A stretch of DNA of 64,000 bases from Hydractinia symbiolongicarpus. Lineage: Eukaryota; Cnidaria; Hydrozoa; Anthoathecata; Hydractiniidae. The notes below the pieces were generated by a model that saw only the letters and a program-made list of their open reading frames with translations, was not told where the DNA came from and did no database searches. Positions 47,771 to 58,848 of this stretch are shown here, in pieces. Positions within the stretch are counted from its first letter, which is position 1; each line of letters begins with the position of its first letter. The stretch covers positions 23,002,001 through 23,066,000 of the forward strand of contig NC_079883.1 in the NCBI RefSeq assembly GCF_029227915.1. The letters run 5' to 3'. The position numbers were made by a program, and so were the translations under genes.

Positions 47771-50260
47771 TTATTGGGACGCAGCCACTGACTGTGTACT
47801 GTTTTCTTCGCCTTGATTATTCCTGTCGTTTACAACGTTGATACCCATGCTGTGACATGAATGAATGAGGCACTTACATACACCTTCTAACGGAGTGTTT
47901 TTAAATCCACGATCTTCACTCTTTATCAAAGCTATTTCATAAATTTGCTTTAAAGTGACGGTACCAATAATATCCCTTCCTAAAAGATAAATAAAAATAA
48001 CTCAAGGTCTATATATCAAGAAGGTGCCTGCCTATTTTTTTTAATAATCTTCGAATTTTTATCAAGATTTTTTAATTTAATTTTATCGATACATCAGATC
48101 CCAAAGCACACACACCCAAGACCAATACATGTTTTTTTGTACATTTTCCAGCTCAATATATGCTCAATATATACTCAATATATGCTCAGGTTATGCTTAA
48201 TTGTAAAAGGACTTATTGGAATATGCTTTTGAAAACACATGATCAGGCTCAAAATATGCTTATTCGAAAAAAAATGTTGCATTTGAATTTTGAACATCAG
48301 TAATTACACTTTAAATCTCACTACATACTGGTTAATTCAGACAAAAAGAATAAAAAGAAAAAACTGCTCACGAAACAAAAACATTCAGAACATCTAAAAT
48401 CTAAGCCTACGGACGCTTATGTCATGCTTATAAAAAAACACACAGTAAGGTATATTGTAGAAGAACTACTAACATATTGCCTGGCAGTGAGCGGGATTCG
48501 ATCCGCGGTCCCCAGAACTGGGAGCCACAGACGAACCCAGTGATGAACAAAGTAGTTCTTCTACAATATGACTTACACGCATTATACTCGCCCGTCATGA
48601 TCAGAGGTCTGATCGGGGTGAAGCATTCTCTGTTGAGAATGAAATAAGGATGAGCTATGATAAATATTCACCTATGTACACAGTAAGGTGATTTAAAAAA
48701 CACCAAAAATTTGACATTGAAGAGTATTTCATAACTGCACACAAAAGATATTTATATTTTATGGTTTTCAAGCTTACAGACATCCTGATCAGTTTTAATT
48801 TAAAGGTCTGTTTCCATTAGCATAGAAATTGTTGTACAACAGTCGCACAACAATCGCTGTTGCCTCGTCAGCAAAAACACATGTTGTAACATCACAGTGG
48901 CAAAGAGATCCCACAACAAATGTTGTAGAGATTTTGTTATTACTACAACAGTTTCACAACAATTATGCACTGTAATGGAAACCCACCCTAAGCTTATTCA
49001 TGTCAGCAGTTCTCGTAATACGAGTCAATTCTTATTTTTTCTTTTCTTATTACAAGCTCGTGAGCTTGTATTAAAACGCAAATGTGTCCCACAAGAATGG
49101 AAATTTTTGCCTCTATGAGCACCGAAACGGGAGTAGTCGTGTGTGTTCGAATCTCATCTTGGTAATTATTTTTACTTTTTTTTTTTGCTGTTATATAAGA
49201 TAAGTGTTCAAAATCATTTTTTAACTAACTGGTAAAGTAAAAGTGTCTCCATCAAAGTTTACAAAGGTGAATGTAAGCAGACTTAAGGTCTCCCAAATGC
49301 CTGGAAAGTAGTCTGCAAAATTTCCACAACATTACGTAAGAGAGAAACGAAGACAACCATCAACTTTCTGCATTCCTCTTCTGGGCTTCAAATTCGAGGA
49401 GTTTTCCGTTCAAAAAGATATCACAAATCAATTTTGAAAAAATAACTGCATAGTGCGTAACAACTATTATAGCCTATCTGAATAGCATAATATGTCGTTT
49501 CTAACTTCGTAACAGAAATCACAATCTGATTGATAGCTTTTTGTAAACTTTATTCGCGAGGTTGTTTACGTATATCATACGTCTTGTTAAACATTAGTAG
49601 AAGAACAGAAAACAATGGTTCATATCGCAGTATGATGATTGATATTAACAGCAATAAAAACAAAGTACCTGGGTTGGCAGATCCTTTTTCTATTCCTGCA
49701 GCTGCTTTCAAGAAATAAGAAGCTGGGGGATGATTAATAGAAAATGTGAAATTACGATCCTAAAATATAGCAAATGTAATATTGTGAGTCGTAATTATTA
49801 ATAACTGCTAGTTCTGAAAACAGTAAGCAGTAATACCATTGTTTACTCTCTTAAACGAGATTAAAATTGGCAGTCAAAAAGCAACTCAAAATTAAGAAAA
49901 TTGTTACAATACTGGTTGGATTAGTTGCCTCGACTGAATATTGCTACCTTGAAAACTATTTTCGTTGGTACAGGAATGCCCGATTTGAAATCTTTTGTTT
50001 TTTCATTAAAGTCTTTACAAAACTGCATGATATTAATGCCACGCTAAAAAAGAATACAAATTTATGAGTACTCTTGTGTGTTGTTGCTGTTACATAAACA
50101 CAACACACATTAACATAAAAATAATACATAGTTTCTTAAATGTACAACAGATTGAATAAAGCTATACTTGTCCTAAAGCTGGACCAAGTGGAGGTGATGG
50201 AGCAGCTTTTCCAGCTGCAATATACATCTTTAAAACACCAGATAACTTCTTTGCAGCCAT
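47771..50260 (-). CDS. MRPL11: Mitochondrial ribosomal protein L11 (uL11m)
   Basis: uL11m is the mitochondrial counterpart of bacterial L11, part of the GTPase-associated stalk base of the large subunit. Four exons, 50168-50260, 49948-50043, 49669-49759 and 47771-47979, join in phase into 162 residues. Diagnostic sequence: [13 protein letters not shown] joined to [29 protein letters not shown] joined to [20 protein letters not shown] and [11 protein letters not shown], then [20 protein letters not shown] and the last helix [19 protein letters not shown] tail of about 20 residues ([12 protein letters not shown]) follows. The start [13 protein letters not shown] is the first ATG in frame; the N-terminus is already close to the mature L11 start, so a presequence is not obvious. 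Intron 3 holds two repeat insertions. Confidence 0.92.
48452..48677. mobile_element. SINE-like insertion with 12-bp target-site duplication (intron 3 of MRPL11)
   Basis: ACACAGTAAGGT occurs at 48440-48451 and again at 48678-48689, flanking 226 bp. The insert contains GGGATTCGATCC, like a tRNA T-arm, CCCAGAACTGGG like an anticodon stem, and an internal inverted repeat ATATTGTAGAAGAACTACT / AGTAGTTCTTCTACAATAT. Long direct repeats favour retroposition. Confidence 0.55.
49052..49582. repeat. Dispersed repeat, copy 2 (intron 3 of MRPL11)
   Basis: The counterpart of 40427-40902, starting with the same ACAAGCTCGTGAGCTTGT palindrome. It has an extra AT-rich segment of about 50 bp after TTGGTAATTATTTTTA. 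Confidence 0.7.
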
Positions 50261-50635
50261 GCTTGCATCATTTGTCACCTAACCATTGTTTGTGTTATAC
50301 TACAAAAGGCAGGAGGGAATAAATATTTGTGAGAATAGGCAGAATGGGCAGAAACTAATTTTTGCGGATCTTGTCAATTTTACAAAAACTGGGAAATTAT
50401 TGATAATTAGAAATTTGCAAATAATAAGTCATACAATAATTCATTCTAATTCACCCAACACTTATTCAACTTTAGCAGTGTTTATTTTTCTTCCTCTAGA
50501 AAAAAGCCCTTGAAGAACGTTGAAATTTCCTCTTTGTGAAACATTAAAACGTGCTAATTTTAATTTAAAAAAAAATTCCCAGAAACTTGCATGAAACTTA
50601 TTTTACTTGTTTTCAGGAGCATTATATATATTACT

Positions 50636-50770
50636 AGTCGTTAGCCCATGGAAAATCCACGGGTTTGCCCGTCCTTTTTATACTGCATTGCGTGCTTCTC
50701 GCTATTGTGCAGCTAATCTACCATTTTGCGTGACAGACAGACAGACGTATACGGGTATTATAATATACAT
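50636..50770 (-). mobile_element. Helitron-like repeat, minus orientation
   Basis: Starts TACTAGTCGTTAGCCCATGG and continues AAAATCCACGGGTTTGCCCG. On the minus strand this is a hairpin followed by CTAACGA and CTAGT. GCGTGACAGACAGACAG at the other side matches related copies. Confidence 0.45.
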
Positions 50771-50855
50771 ATATAAAAATATAAAAATCAACCTCTTGAA
50801 GAACTAAAAAATATCATTATATAATAAATATATAAATTATACATAAGAATTTTTT

Positions 50856-51620
50856 TTAGAAATTTACAACACCATAAAATACTCCCAAAATTGCTAGTGG
50901 GAAGATAACATATGCAAATGGTCGAACTCTTAGGATCATTTTATGATCAATCTCCATTGTATAGAAATGAAACATAGTGAAGGAAATTCCAAACACGGAA
51001 AGATTCCGGAAAGAGATATAATGAGATATTCCTGCCATCAGCAGTACTTGTCCTAACACACCAAAAACTACTGACAACTTTTTCCAGACTTGGTCATTCA
51101 CATTTAAGAATGATGTCAAATGCGGTATATTTTTAGTGCCATAGTATTTATAAATAGAGTAAATAGCATGAACTGACAGTTGAAATGATGCACTCCATAA
51201 TAAGAGACGCATTTCTTTTCTGAAAATTGGGAAAAATGCCATCGCAAATATCGATAAACCAGATAATGAGATTGCTTTGTTCATTTCAACAAGTGACTTA
51301 TCGTAGCCATCACTACACATTAAAATCCTCACTAAATTATTTGGTATCAGTTTTTTCTCCTTCTTGTCATACATGCTGTAAAACGAAAGGTAAGCAACAA
51401 ATGTGATGATGGATAGCTCCAATGCATTCAATTGATAAATTATATTTCCAATTAAACTCATGTCTGCATATAGTAGTGCTTGTCTAAATAAATAAATAAA
51501 CTGGGTCTTTATACATGAAATGACCAAGAGAAGAAAGAGATGATAGATGTGCATATTTTACATGGCTAGCCTCACAAATATTGATGGATTACCCTGTCTA
51601 TTATTTCCAGGAGAGGCCAT
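50856..51620 (-). CDS. Polytopic membrane protein, family not recognised
   Basis: A large exon (50856-51463) preceded by a short first exon (51593-51620, MASPGNNRQ), with donor GTAATCC and acceptor TATATGCAG, gives about 211 residues. If the first exon is wrong, translation would begin at MSLIGNIIYQL (51461). Five or six hydrophobic segments are visible, for example LELSIITFVAYLSFYSMY, AISLSGLSIFAMAFFPIF, LSVVFGVLGQVLLMAGISHY, FGISFTMFHFYTMEI and PFAYVIFPLAILGVFYGVVN. A cytosolic loop is rich in Lys (YDKKEKKLIP). No catalytic motif is apparent. A conserved-looking FHFYTMEID...RVRPFAYVIFP tail should make it easy to place by search. It starts about 0.6 kb from MRPL11, same strand. Confidence 0.6.
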
Positions 51621-53784
51621 GGCTTAGAGAGGGAGTCCTAAAATATTTAATACTCATTTTTATTTGTATTAGGGTCTGTGCTCCCTAGCCCGGCCTACCT
51701 GACTTTTTTTCTTCTAATTTTTTTTCTGCAGTTTTTAAGTGAGGGAAGAAAAAAGAGTCAGGTGGACCCTGCTTTCAATTTTTGACAGTTAAAAAACACG
51801 AACTTTAAATTTTTCGAAATTTTCCCACATAATTTCAGATTACTCATAATTATGCGAATTTAAATGTCACTTTAAAAATGTAGATGTAATAGAAGCAGTG
51901 ATCAGAAAATGAGGACGCTCTTACCCTAAAAACGCCTTACAGCGCTTGAAATGAAATTTTATACCAAATGCAATGTTATTCACATGTTTAACGAACCAAA
52001 GCTTCGAGAGCAAGCATATGAATACACCGCAACATGATGCGATTAGATTTACCTCAAGGAATGTGCTTGTGTTGACTTTTTCTCTCTTTTTTTGAGAAAT
52101 CTCCTCTGTATCTTTCCTTTTCAAAACATATTTTTAAATGCGCTACTTTGTCCGCACTGTTTGTTGAGCAATTTGTTTTACCGCTGTGGACATGCTATAG
52201 GTGTATTTCTTTGAAGAAACTCTTGTTGTTTTTTCGTGTGAGTATGTGAGGTCACAAAGAACGAAAAAAAGGAAAGCTTGTGGAAATGACCTGATGTTTA
52301 TCATCAGTACTTTTTCTTATTTCAGTTGTACACTACGTCCTGATCAATCAGCGAGAGCCATTTACAGGAGGTAGGGTGTTTATGAACATTTTTGTAAACA
52401 ACAAAATGGAATTATGACATACGGAACATGAGATAAGAATGAAATAAATGACAATAAGCAGAATTATTTATTAAAAAGCACAAACAAACCACCCCCAACA
52501 GCTGATGATCTTGGAAACCATCCCCAACAGCTGCCGTCTATTTATAAGTAAATTAGATGTCACTGGTTGAACAACTTATTACTTAAATCTGGACAACTTA
52601 AACAAATAAAGTTAACAAACGTTGGGGTCTAGGTTGATCAAAAAGCTTTTGCTTCTTATTTCTATGTAATTACCTGTGGCCATATGTTCATGTGTTTATT
52701 CCAAGTGAACTAAAATGCTTGTCGCTTGTGCGGTAAGATTTATCCGGTAGATGCGAATGGAAAGAAAATTCCATCATTCACGATCTTCAATGTATTCAAA
52801 AAGCGTGAAACAGAAAAAAAATATTCAAGACAGGTTGAAAGGCGTAGGTATAACAATTCAGAAGAATGAGTCTGTCTGAAGCCATTTGTTTGAAATGCAG
52901 ATAACTGTTTAATTCTGATCTTCAGTTTTTGAGGTAATATTTTTTCCACAGCTCCTTCGATCTTCTGGCTTTCGTCCATATTTGCAATATTGAGCTTAGA
53001 ACGTGGTCGAGAGGTCTGACATAAAAAATATAAGACATTATTGGCCTATTTATCAGGGAAAGTGTGGCCATTATCTTGTCAACCGTGCCTTACCGACAAC
53101 TTATTTATATTTTTTTGTTCACGTCTACAATTAAAATTTCAGCCTATCAGCGACGTGAACTCAGATTGTGAATTCAAAATCAAGGAGGGTCCACCAGACA
53201 CCCCTGATTGACATATAGTTTGGATTTTTTCTACTTTTCGCGGCCCTGTACCATGTAGTCTCTGGAAAAAAAGTAAAGTGAAAGTTTATTTTCTCAAAAT
53301 ATATTAAAATAGGCTATTCATTAATTCTCACAAATTTTGATTTATTTTGGGCTTTTATACGAGATAAAAAAACATAAATTCCTTTGCATCACTCTCATTC
53401 TTGTAGTTTTCATGTAGTTAACCAACTATTTGAATACATGGAATCACAGTCCCGATATTTACACTAATTGATTACGTAATGCCCGATGCGCGCGCGCAGA
53501 AATGGAGGTAAAAATGTAAACAAACCAAGCAGACATGGAGGAAAACGTTCAAAACAAACAAAATCCATAATAAAAACGTGGGGAAATTTAGGTTTCAACA
53601 TTTATTCACAATATGTTTTAACCATGCTGTACTGGCACAATTTTATTCTAACATTCACACAAATAAAACATGCATTCAAAGTTTGACTTCTTTCGCGTAA
53701 CGCTCAGATAAAAAAACTCGCACTATTTCTAGGTCCCTGAGTGTAAGTTTAAGGGAAAAGTATAACTAACAAAGAGAGTCAAAA
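51621..53784. other. Spacer upstream of the LINE, weak gene candidates only
   Basis: Two minus-strand frames deserve a note: an exon-like ATG segment at about 52053-52124 (MKRKDTEEISQKKREKVNTS and a GTAAAT donor), and an intact 79-codon frame at 52740-52979 (MDESQKIEGAVEKILPQKLK ...). Neither has a known domain, and I could not join them to other exons. No RNA gene was seen. Confidence 0.3.
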
Positions 53785-56700
53785 GGTATATAAGACAGCA
53801 CGGTGAAGGCTGTACCAATCCGGTAAACCAGCCCTACCAGTTTAACACTTGCTGTGAAAGTGAGAAATTATAACCGGAAAGGCTGTAACCGGTAATCAGC
53901 CCTACCAGCTTATTAACATTTGCTGTGAAGTTTTGGTTAGAGTTGAATTGGTGAGCTTTGTCCTTAAACTATGTCTGCTTTCAAATCTAAATGTGAAATA
54001 CCAGCTCGACGAGAAAATAGACCAACCTGGTATAAAACTCACGTAAAGCTGAATGAAATTTTGAAGAGTCGTAAACCCGAAGTAATTTTAATTGGTGACT
54101 CCCTTGTGTCTAATTTGTCAAGGTACAATGCTGTATGGGACAACTACTTCACACCACTCAATACCACCAACCTTGGTATTGGTGGGGACAAGGTAGAAAA
54201 TGTATTATGGCGAGCTTTAAATACCAACCTTCCATCATCCTGTAAGACTGTAGTCATTCTTTGTGGTACCAACAACCTACATAACAGTGTACCTAAAGAC
54301 ATTGCGAATGGTGTAACATCTATAGGTATCGCGCTTCGTAAGAAAAAAGCAAACTTGAGGATTATTGTGTGTGGAATTCTACCTCGTGATTTCCATATTT
54401 CCAACTTATGGAGAAAAATAGATGATGTCAACTGTTCTTTGAGTAAAATTTGTACAAAGAAAAACCTTGAGTTTTTAATGCCAGAAACGGATTGGGTATG
54501 TAGAGACAATACTCTAAATATGTCTCTGTACTATGGGGATTGCTTACATCTAGTCAAGAAAGGTAATGAAAAGTTGGCCTTATCTATTACTTCGGCCATC
54601 AAGATAAACGCTAGTAGGATAAATGTTTGCACTAGTGAACATAACTGTAAAAAGATGAACAATACAACCAAAATACCATTTATATTTCATGAATGTGATT
54701 ATGTTCATCAACCTCCAGTAAGTGCACAAACTGAAATTCCTATTAGATACGAAAAAAGGCTGAAAAAGAAACGCGAAAAAACAGTAAAACTAAAAACTGT
54801 GAAACGAAAAACTAGTGAACCTACTCGTAAAAAGGTACCAACAACGACAAGTAATACGGAACTTAACAACTTGTTTCGTGATAAATTAACACAAGGTAAA
54901 AGGAAAAGGCAAACCAAAATTTTTAATTTTCATTTATTTTTTAACATAATTTTCTGTTTGTTTTTTATTAACTGTTCAATTTCAATTTTTGAAAATATTA
55001 AGCCTGAATTTGTAAATAGCACTATATTAAATAGTAAGACAATTTTACCTGTTCATAAATTATTATTCTCACCTTTTTATATTTATAATCAAACCTTTGA
55101 CGGTTTGAAAGGAGAAAAAAACAGTATTAACCTGCAGAAAGAACTGGCCAATAACTATGCAAACATCTACATTCCTGAAAATATTTTTATATTTTTCGTC
55201 TTCATCATAGTTAACTTTCTTAAAGTAATGAGCTGTAGAAAGAGAAACTTATTGCTTGCATCAGCTGGTTGTTTCTTTCAAATTGCCATAGTTACACTTG
55301 TTGTACATAGTTATCACAATGAAGTTTGTAAATACTCCAAACTTGAGCGTTGTAACAAATCATCTTTCTTCGTGCCTGAATCTGTAGCTCTTTGTAACGA
55401 AATTACTAATAAGAACTTAGAAACTAACATCAAGTACTATATGTTGTCTTTTCTTGTTTTAAGCAGGAAAAACCAGACAAACTATCTTTGTTCATTGATT
55501 CTTCTTTCTGGTGACATAAGTCTAAACCCTGGCCCTCCTGTGGATATGACAACTGTGAATGAGGACTGGAACGTGTTCAAGAAGCGAGGGTTTCATGTGG
55601 CTCATGTCAACATTAATTCGCTTTTACCTAAAATTGATGAACTTAGGGCAATAGCATTCTCAACTAAAATAGCTATTATTGGTATAACAGAATCTAAACT
55701 AGATAATACTGTAACAGATTCTGAGGTATCTATTGAAGGCTATAACCTCCTTAGATGTGACAGAAACAGGCATGGAGGAGGTGTTGCTTGCTTTATTAGA
55801 AATGATATTTGTTACAATGCTCATAAGCGACTTTCAGAAAATTTGGAATGTGTCATGTTTGATGTTTTATTTCCTAAAACAAAGCCTTTCACTGTTGGAG
55901 TGTTTTACAGACCACCAGATCAAAATAATTTTGTCAATAATATTTCAGATGAATTTACTACATTAGATTTTGATGAGAAAGAATTCTATCTCTTGGGAGA
56001 CTTTAATATCAATACTCTTTGTAATGGTAGAAGTATTTTTAAAATGAATAAGACAGCACTTAAGAGTGATCATGTCTCTGGATTGCAAAAGCAATATGTA
56101 GAATTTTGTTCGCTTTATGGCCTTAAACAATTGATTGTTGAGCCTACAAGGGTAACTTGTGCTACTGCAACAGTTATTGACCACTTTTTAACAAATTGTG
56201 TTGGTAAAGTTTCTCAAAGTGGAGTTTTAAATGTTGGACTATCAGATCACCAAATGATTTTCTGCACCAGAAAAGTCAAAAAAGTCAAGTTTAATACCCA
56301 CAAACATATCAAATTTCGATCTTTTAAAAACTACACAAAGGAACAGTATCAGGGTCTCCTAAGGGATACAAACTTTCCAAATTATAATGAGTTCACGGAC
56401 ATTGATCTGGCCTACTCTGACTTTTTGACAAAACTAATGTCAGTAATAGATACTATAGCACCTACTAAAGAGGCCAGAATTAAATGCAACTCTCAGGAAT
56501 GGTTTGATGGTGAGATTGCAGACAAGATTGCTACTAGAGATAAACTTTTTAAAAAGTTTAAGAAGTCAAAATTACAAATTGATTCTGACCTCTGGAATGA
56601 AGCAAAAAGTAATGTGCAAAATTTGATCAATAAAAAGAAAAAAGAATACTATAAAAACAAAATAACAGAAAACACAGGCAAGCCTAAGGAACTATGGAAG

Positions 56701-58815
56701 ACTCTAAAGTCTATGGGACTTGACAACTCAAAGAAGTCAGTTCCGAACTACTGTCTAAAGGATGAGGATGCCTTACATTTTGATACAAAATCAAAACTAG
56801 AGATATTTAAGAACTTTTTCTCTGGTCTAGCAGATGGGCTGCTTCAAAATCTTCCTAAGCCCTCAAATAGATTTGGGATAAATGCTGTCATCTCATATTA
56901 CAAATCGCTAAACATTGGAAACAAGATATTCAATTTTCAGCAAGTCTTAGAAGAAGATGTGCTGAATTTGCTGAATGATACTAGTACAACAAAAGCACCA
57001 GGACTTGATACTATATCTGGAATTTTCTTGAAGGATGGTGCTGATGTTCTCTGCAGACCAATAACTCAATTATGTAATCTTTCTATCTCACTGTCATCTT
57101 TCCCTAGTGAATGTAAGATAGCTAAACTTAAGCCACTATATAAGAAGGGATCAAGAACTGATCCAAAGAATTACCGCCCTATATCTTTGCTTCCTCTTTT
57201 TTCTAAAATTATTGAAAGAGTGGTCCATAACCAAACACAAGCTTTCTTAGACGAAAACAATATATTATTTAAATTTCAGTCTGGCTTTAGAAGCTGTCAT
57301 TCAACAGATTTTTGTCTATCATATATACATGACAAAATTTCAAAAGGTTTTGATGCAGGCTTGCTGTCTGGTATGATCCTCATTGACCTACAAAAAGCTT
57401 TCGATACCATCAACCACTCCATACTTTTGGAAAAATTAGGAACTCTTGGATTTTCAAATGAAGTAATTCTTTGGTTCAGGTCTTACCTTGCAAACAGAAC
57501 ATTTTGTGTGGCAATAGATAACTTATCATCTAATCCAGGGAAACTGGAATGTGGTGTTCCCCAAGGTTCTATCTTGGGTCCACTTCTGTTCTTACTTTAT
57601 GTAAACGATATGCCACAAGCTTTAGTACAATGTGATCTTTTTCTCTACGCAGATGATTCATGTCTCTTATTTCAACACAAAGACATAACTGAGATGGAAA
57701 ATGCTCTTAATACAGACTTCAGTAATTTATGTGATTGGTTTGTGGACAACAAACTCAGCATACACTTTGGTGAAGATAAAACTAAGTCTATTCTTTTTGC
57801 CTCCAGGGGAAAAATTAAGAAAGCAGAAAAACTTAATATTTCCTACAATGGAGTAGAAATCAAGCAGCATACGAAAGTTGAATATCTTGGTTGCATCTTT
57901 GACCAATCACTGTCTGGTGAGTCAATGGCCTTACATGTGATTAACAAAATTAATGGCAAAATTAAATTTCTTTATCGTCAAAGCTCATTTTTTAACAAGG
58001 ATCTGCGACGACTTCTTTGTAACTCTTTAATTCAACCACATTTCGACTATGCCAGTACTGTGTGGTATCCAAACCTGACAAAAGTTTTGAAAAAGAAGCT
58101 CCAGGTTGCTCAAAACAAATGTGTTCGCTTCTGTTTACAAAAAAGTAGCAGATCACATGTAGGTGCTACGGATTTTAAGGAAATAAATTGGCTACCAGTT
58201 GGCGAAAGGTTTAAAGTATGCGTAAACAATCATGCATATAAATTTTTTCAGAAAAAATGTCCTCTGTACATGTCTGATGTATTTATTCCATCAAGTCATA
58301 GAAGAGCTTCGACTCGTTCATCATTCCAGAGGCTTGAACAATCTTGTGTAAAAACATCCCAAGGTCAACAGTGTCTTTCCTACCTTGGACCCTCCTTATG
58401 GAATACTCTTCCTGAGGGTCTTAAAAGATCTAGTACTACAAACAGTTTTAAACACAACCTAAAAAAGCACTATTTTGATGTTATAACGAGAAGGGACTCA
58501 GATGATTTTGTGAATTAAATTCATATGATCTTTTGATAATCCTTTCGTTTTCGTTTTGCTTATCTTTTTTTCTATAAGGGTAAAAATGGACCACAATGGA
58601 AATCTCGCCTTGGCTTGTTTTGTGTTATCCAGCCATCAAACATATCAACACTCAGGAAAATTGCATTTAATTTTTTTTATATTTTTTATGATACATTTTA
58701 ATATTATATATAGTTTATTATTTTATTTATTTGTTTTCAATTTCTTTTTCTCTGTAAATATTTTTAACGATTTTATAATGATGGCAAATATAACTTACTT
58801 ACTTAACTTGCTCCG
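53785..58815 (+). mobile_element. Near full-length CR1/L2-type LINE retrotransposon
   Basis: The 5' region has a TATATAA at about 53789 and two copies of a GGCTGTA...CAGCCCTACCAG...TTGCTGTGAAG block (53806-53857 and 53881-53932), about 75 bp apart. A single open frame (53971-58518) and an AT-rich 3' UTR follow, ending AAATATAACTTACTTACTTA, a short-repeat tail as in CR1/L2 elements rather than poly(A). The exact 5' end and the target-site duplication were not resolved. The frame is intact, so the insertion looks young. Confidence 0.85.
53971..58518 (+). CDS. LINE polyprotein: SGNH esterase - membrane segments - 2A-like - APE endonuclease - reverse transcriptase
   Basis: 1515 residues without a stop. 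Residues 38-205: SGNH/GDSL hydrolase with GDS at 42-44 (Ser44), GIGGD, GTNN at 99-102 and DCLH at 190-193, so the Ser/Asp/His set is complete. About 255-330: Lys-rich basic linker. About 330-495: three hydrophobic segments (FHLFFNIIFCLFFIN, IFIFFVFIIVNFL, ASAGCFFQIAIVTLVV). 513-522: 2A-like GDISLNPGP, where ribosomes could skip between Gly521 and Pro522. About 540-760: APE-type endonuclease with NINSLLPK, ITESKLD, GGGVACF, GVFYRPPD, LLGDFN and LSDHQ. About 980-1250: reverse transcriptase with YRPISLLP, QSGFRSCHST, LIDLQKAFDTINHSIL, GVPQGSILGPLLF and the catalytic YADD. The C-terminus has the SLWNTLPEGLK motif of CR1/L2-type elements. The enzyme copies its RNA at an endonuclease nick. Confidence 0.92.
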   Translation: MSAFKSKCEIPARRENRPTWYKTHVKLNEILKSRKPEVILIGDSLVSNLSRYNAVWDNYFTPLNTTNLGIGGDKVENVLWRALNTNLPSSCKTVVILCGTNNLHNSVPKDIANGVTSIGIALRKKKANLRIIVCGILPRDFHISNLWRKIDDVNCSLSKICTKKNLEFLMPETDWVCRDNTLNMSLYYGDCLHLVKKGNEKLALSITSAIKINASRINVCTSEHNCKKMNNTTKIPFIFHECDYVHQPPVSAQTEIPIRYEKRLKKKREKTVKLKTVKRKTSEPTRKKVPTTTSNTELNNLFRDKLTQGKRKRQTKIFNFHLFFNIIFCLFFINCSISIFENIKPEFVNSTILNSKTILPVHKLLFSPFYIYNQTFDGLKGEKNSINLQKELANNYANIYIPENIFIFFVFIIVNFLKVMSCRKRNLLLASAGCFFQIAIVTLVVHSYHNEVCKYSKLERCNKSSFFVPESVALCNEITNKNLETNIKYYMLSFLVLSRKNQTNYLCSLILLSGDISLNPGPPVDMTTVNEDWNVFKKRGFHVAHVNINSLLPKIDELRAIAFSTKIAIIGITESKLDNTVTDSEVSIEGYNLLRCDRNRHGGGVACFIRNDICYNAHKRLSENLECVMFDVLFPKTKPFTVGVFYRPPDQNNFVNNISDEFTTLDFDEKEFYLLGDFNINTLCNGRSIFKMNKTALKSDHVSGLQKQYVEFCSLYGLKQLIVEPTRVTCATATVIDHFLTNCVGKVSQSGVLNVGLSDHQMIFCTRKVKKVKFNTHKHIKFRSFKNYTKEQYQGLLRDTNFPNYNEFTDIDLAYSDFLTKLMSVIDTIAPTKEARIKCNSQEWFDGEIADKIATRDKLFKKFKKSKLQIDSDLWNEAKSNVQNLINKKKKEYYKNKITENTGKPKELWKTLKSMGLDNSKKSVPNYCLKDEDALHFDTKSKLEIFKNFFSGLADGLLQNLPKPSNRFGINAVISYYKSLNIGNKIFNFQQVLEEDVLNLLNDTSTTKAPGLDTISGIFLKDGADVLCRPITQLCNLSISLSSFPSECKIAKLKPLYKKGSRTDPKNYRPISLLPLFSKIIERVVHNQTQAFLDENNILFKFQSGFRSCHSTDFCLSYIHDKISKGFDAGLLSGMILIDLQKAFDTINHSILLEKLGTLGFSNEVILWFRSYLANRTFCVAIDNLSSNPGKLECGVPQGSILGPLLFLLYVNDMPQALVQCDLFLYADDSCLLFQHKDITEMENALNTDFSNLCDWFVDNKLSIHFGEDKTKSILFASRGKIKKAEKLNISYNGVEIKQHTKVEYLGCIFDQSLSGESMALHVINKINGKIKFLYRQSSFFNKDLRRLLCNSLIQPHFDYASTVWYPNLTKVLKKKLQVAQNKCVRFCLQKSSRSHVGATDFKEINWLPVGERFKVCVNNHAYKFFQKKCPLYMSDVFIPSSHRRASTRSSFQRLEQSCVKTSQGQQCLSYLGPSLWNTLPEGLKRSSTTNSFKHNLKKHYFDVITRRDSDDFVN

Positions 58816-58848
58816 AGCACAGCATCGATGAGCAATCCTTTGAGTGCA

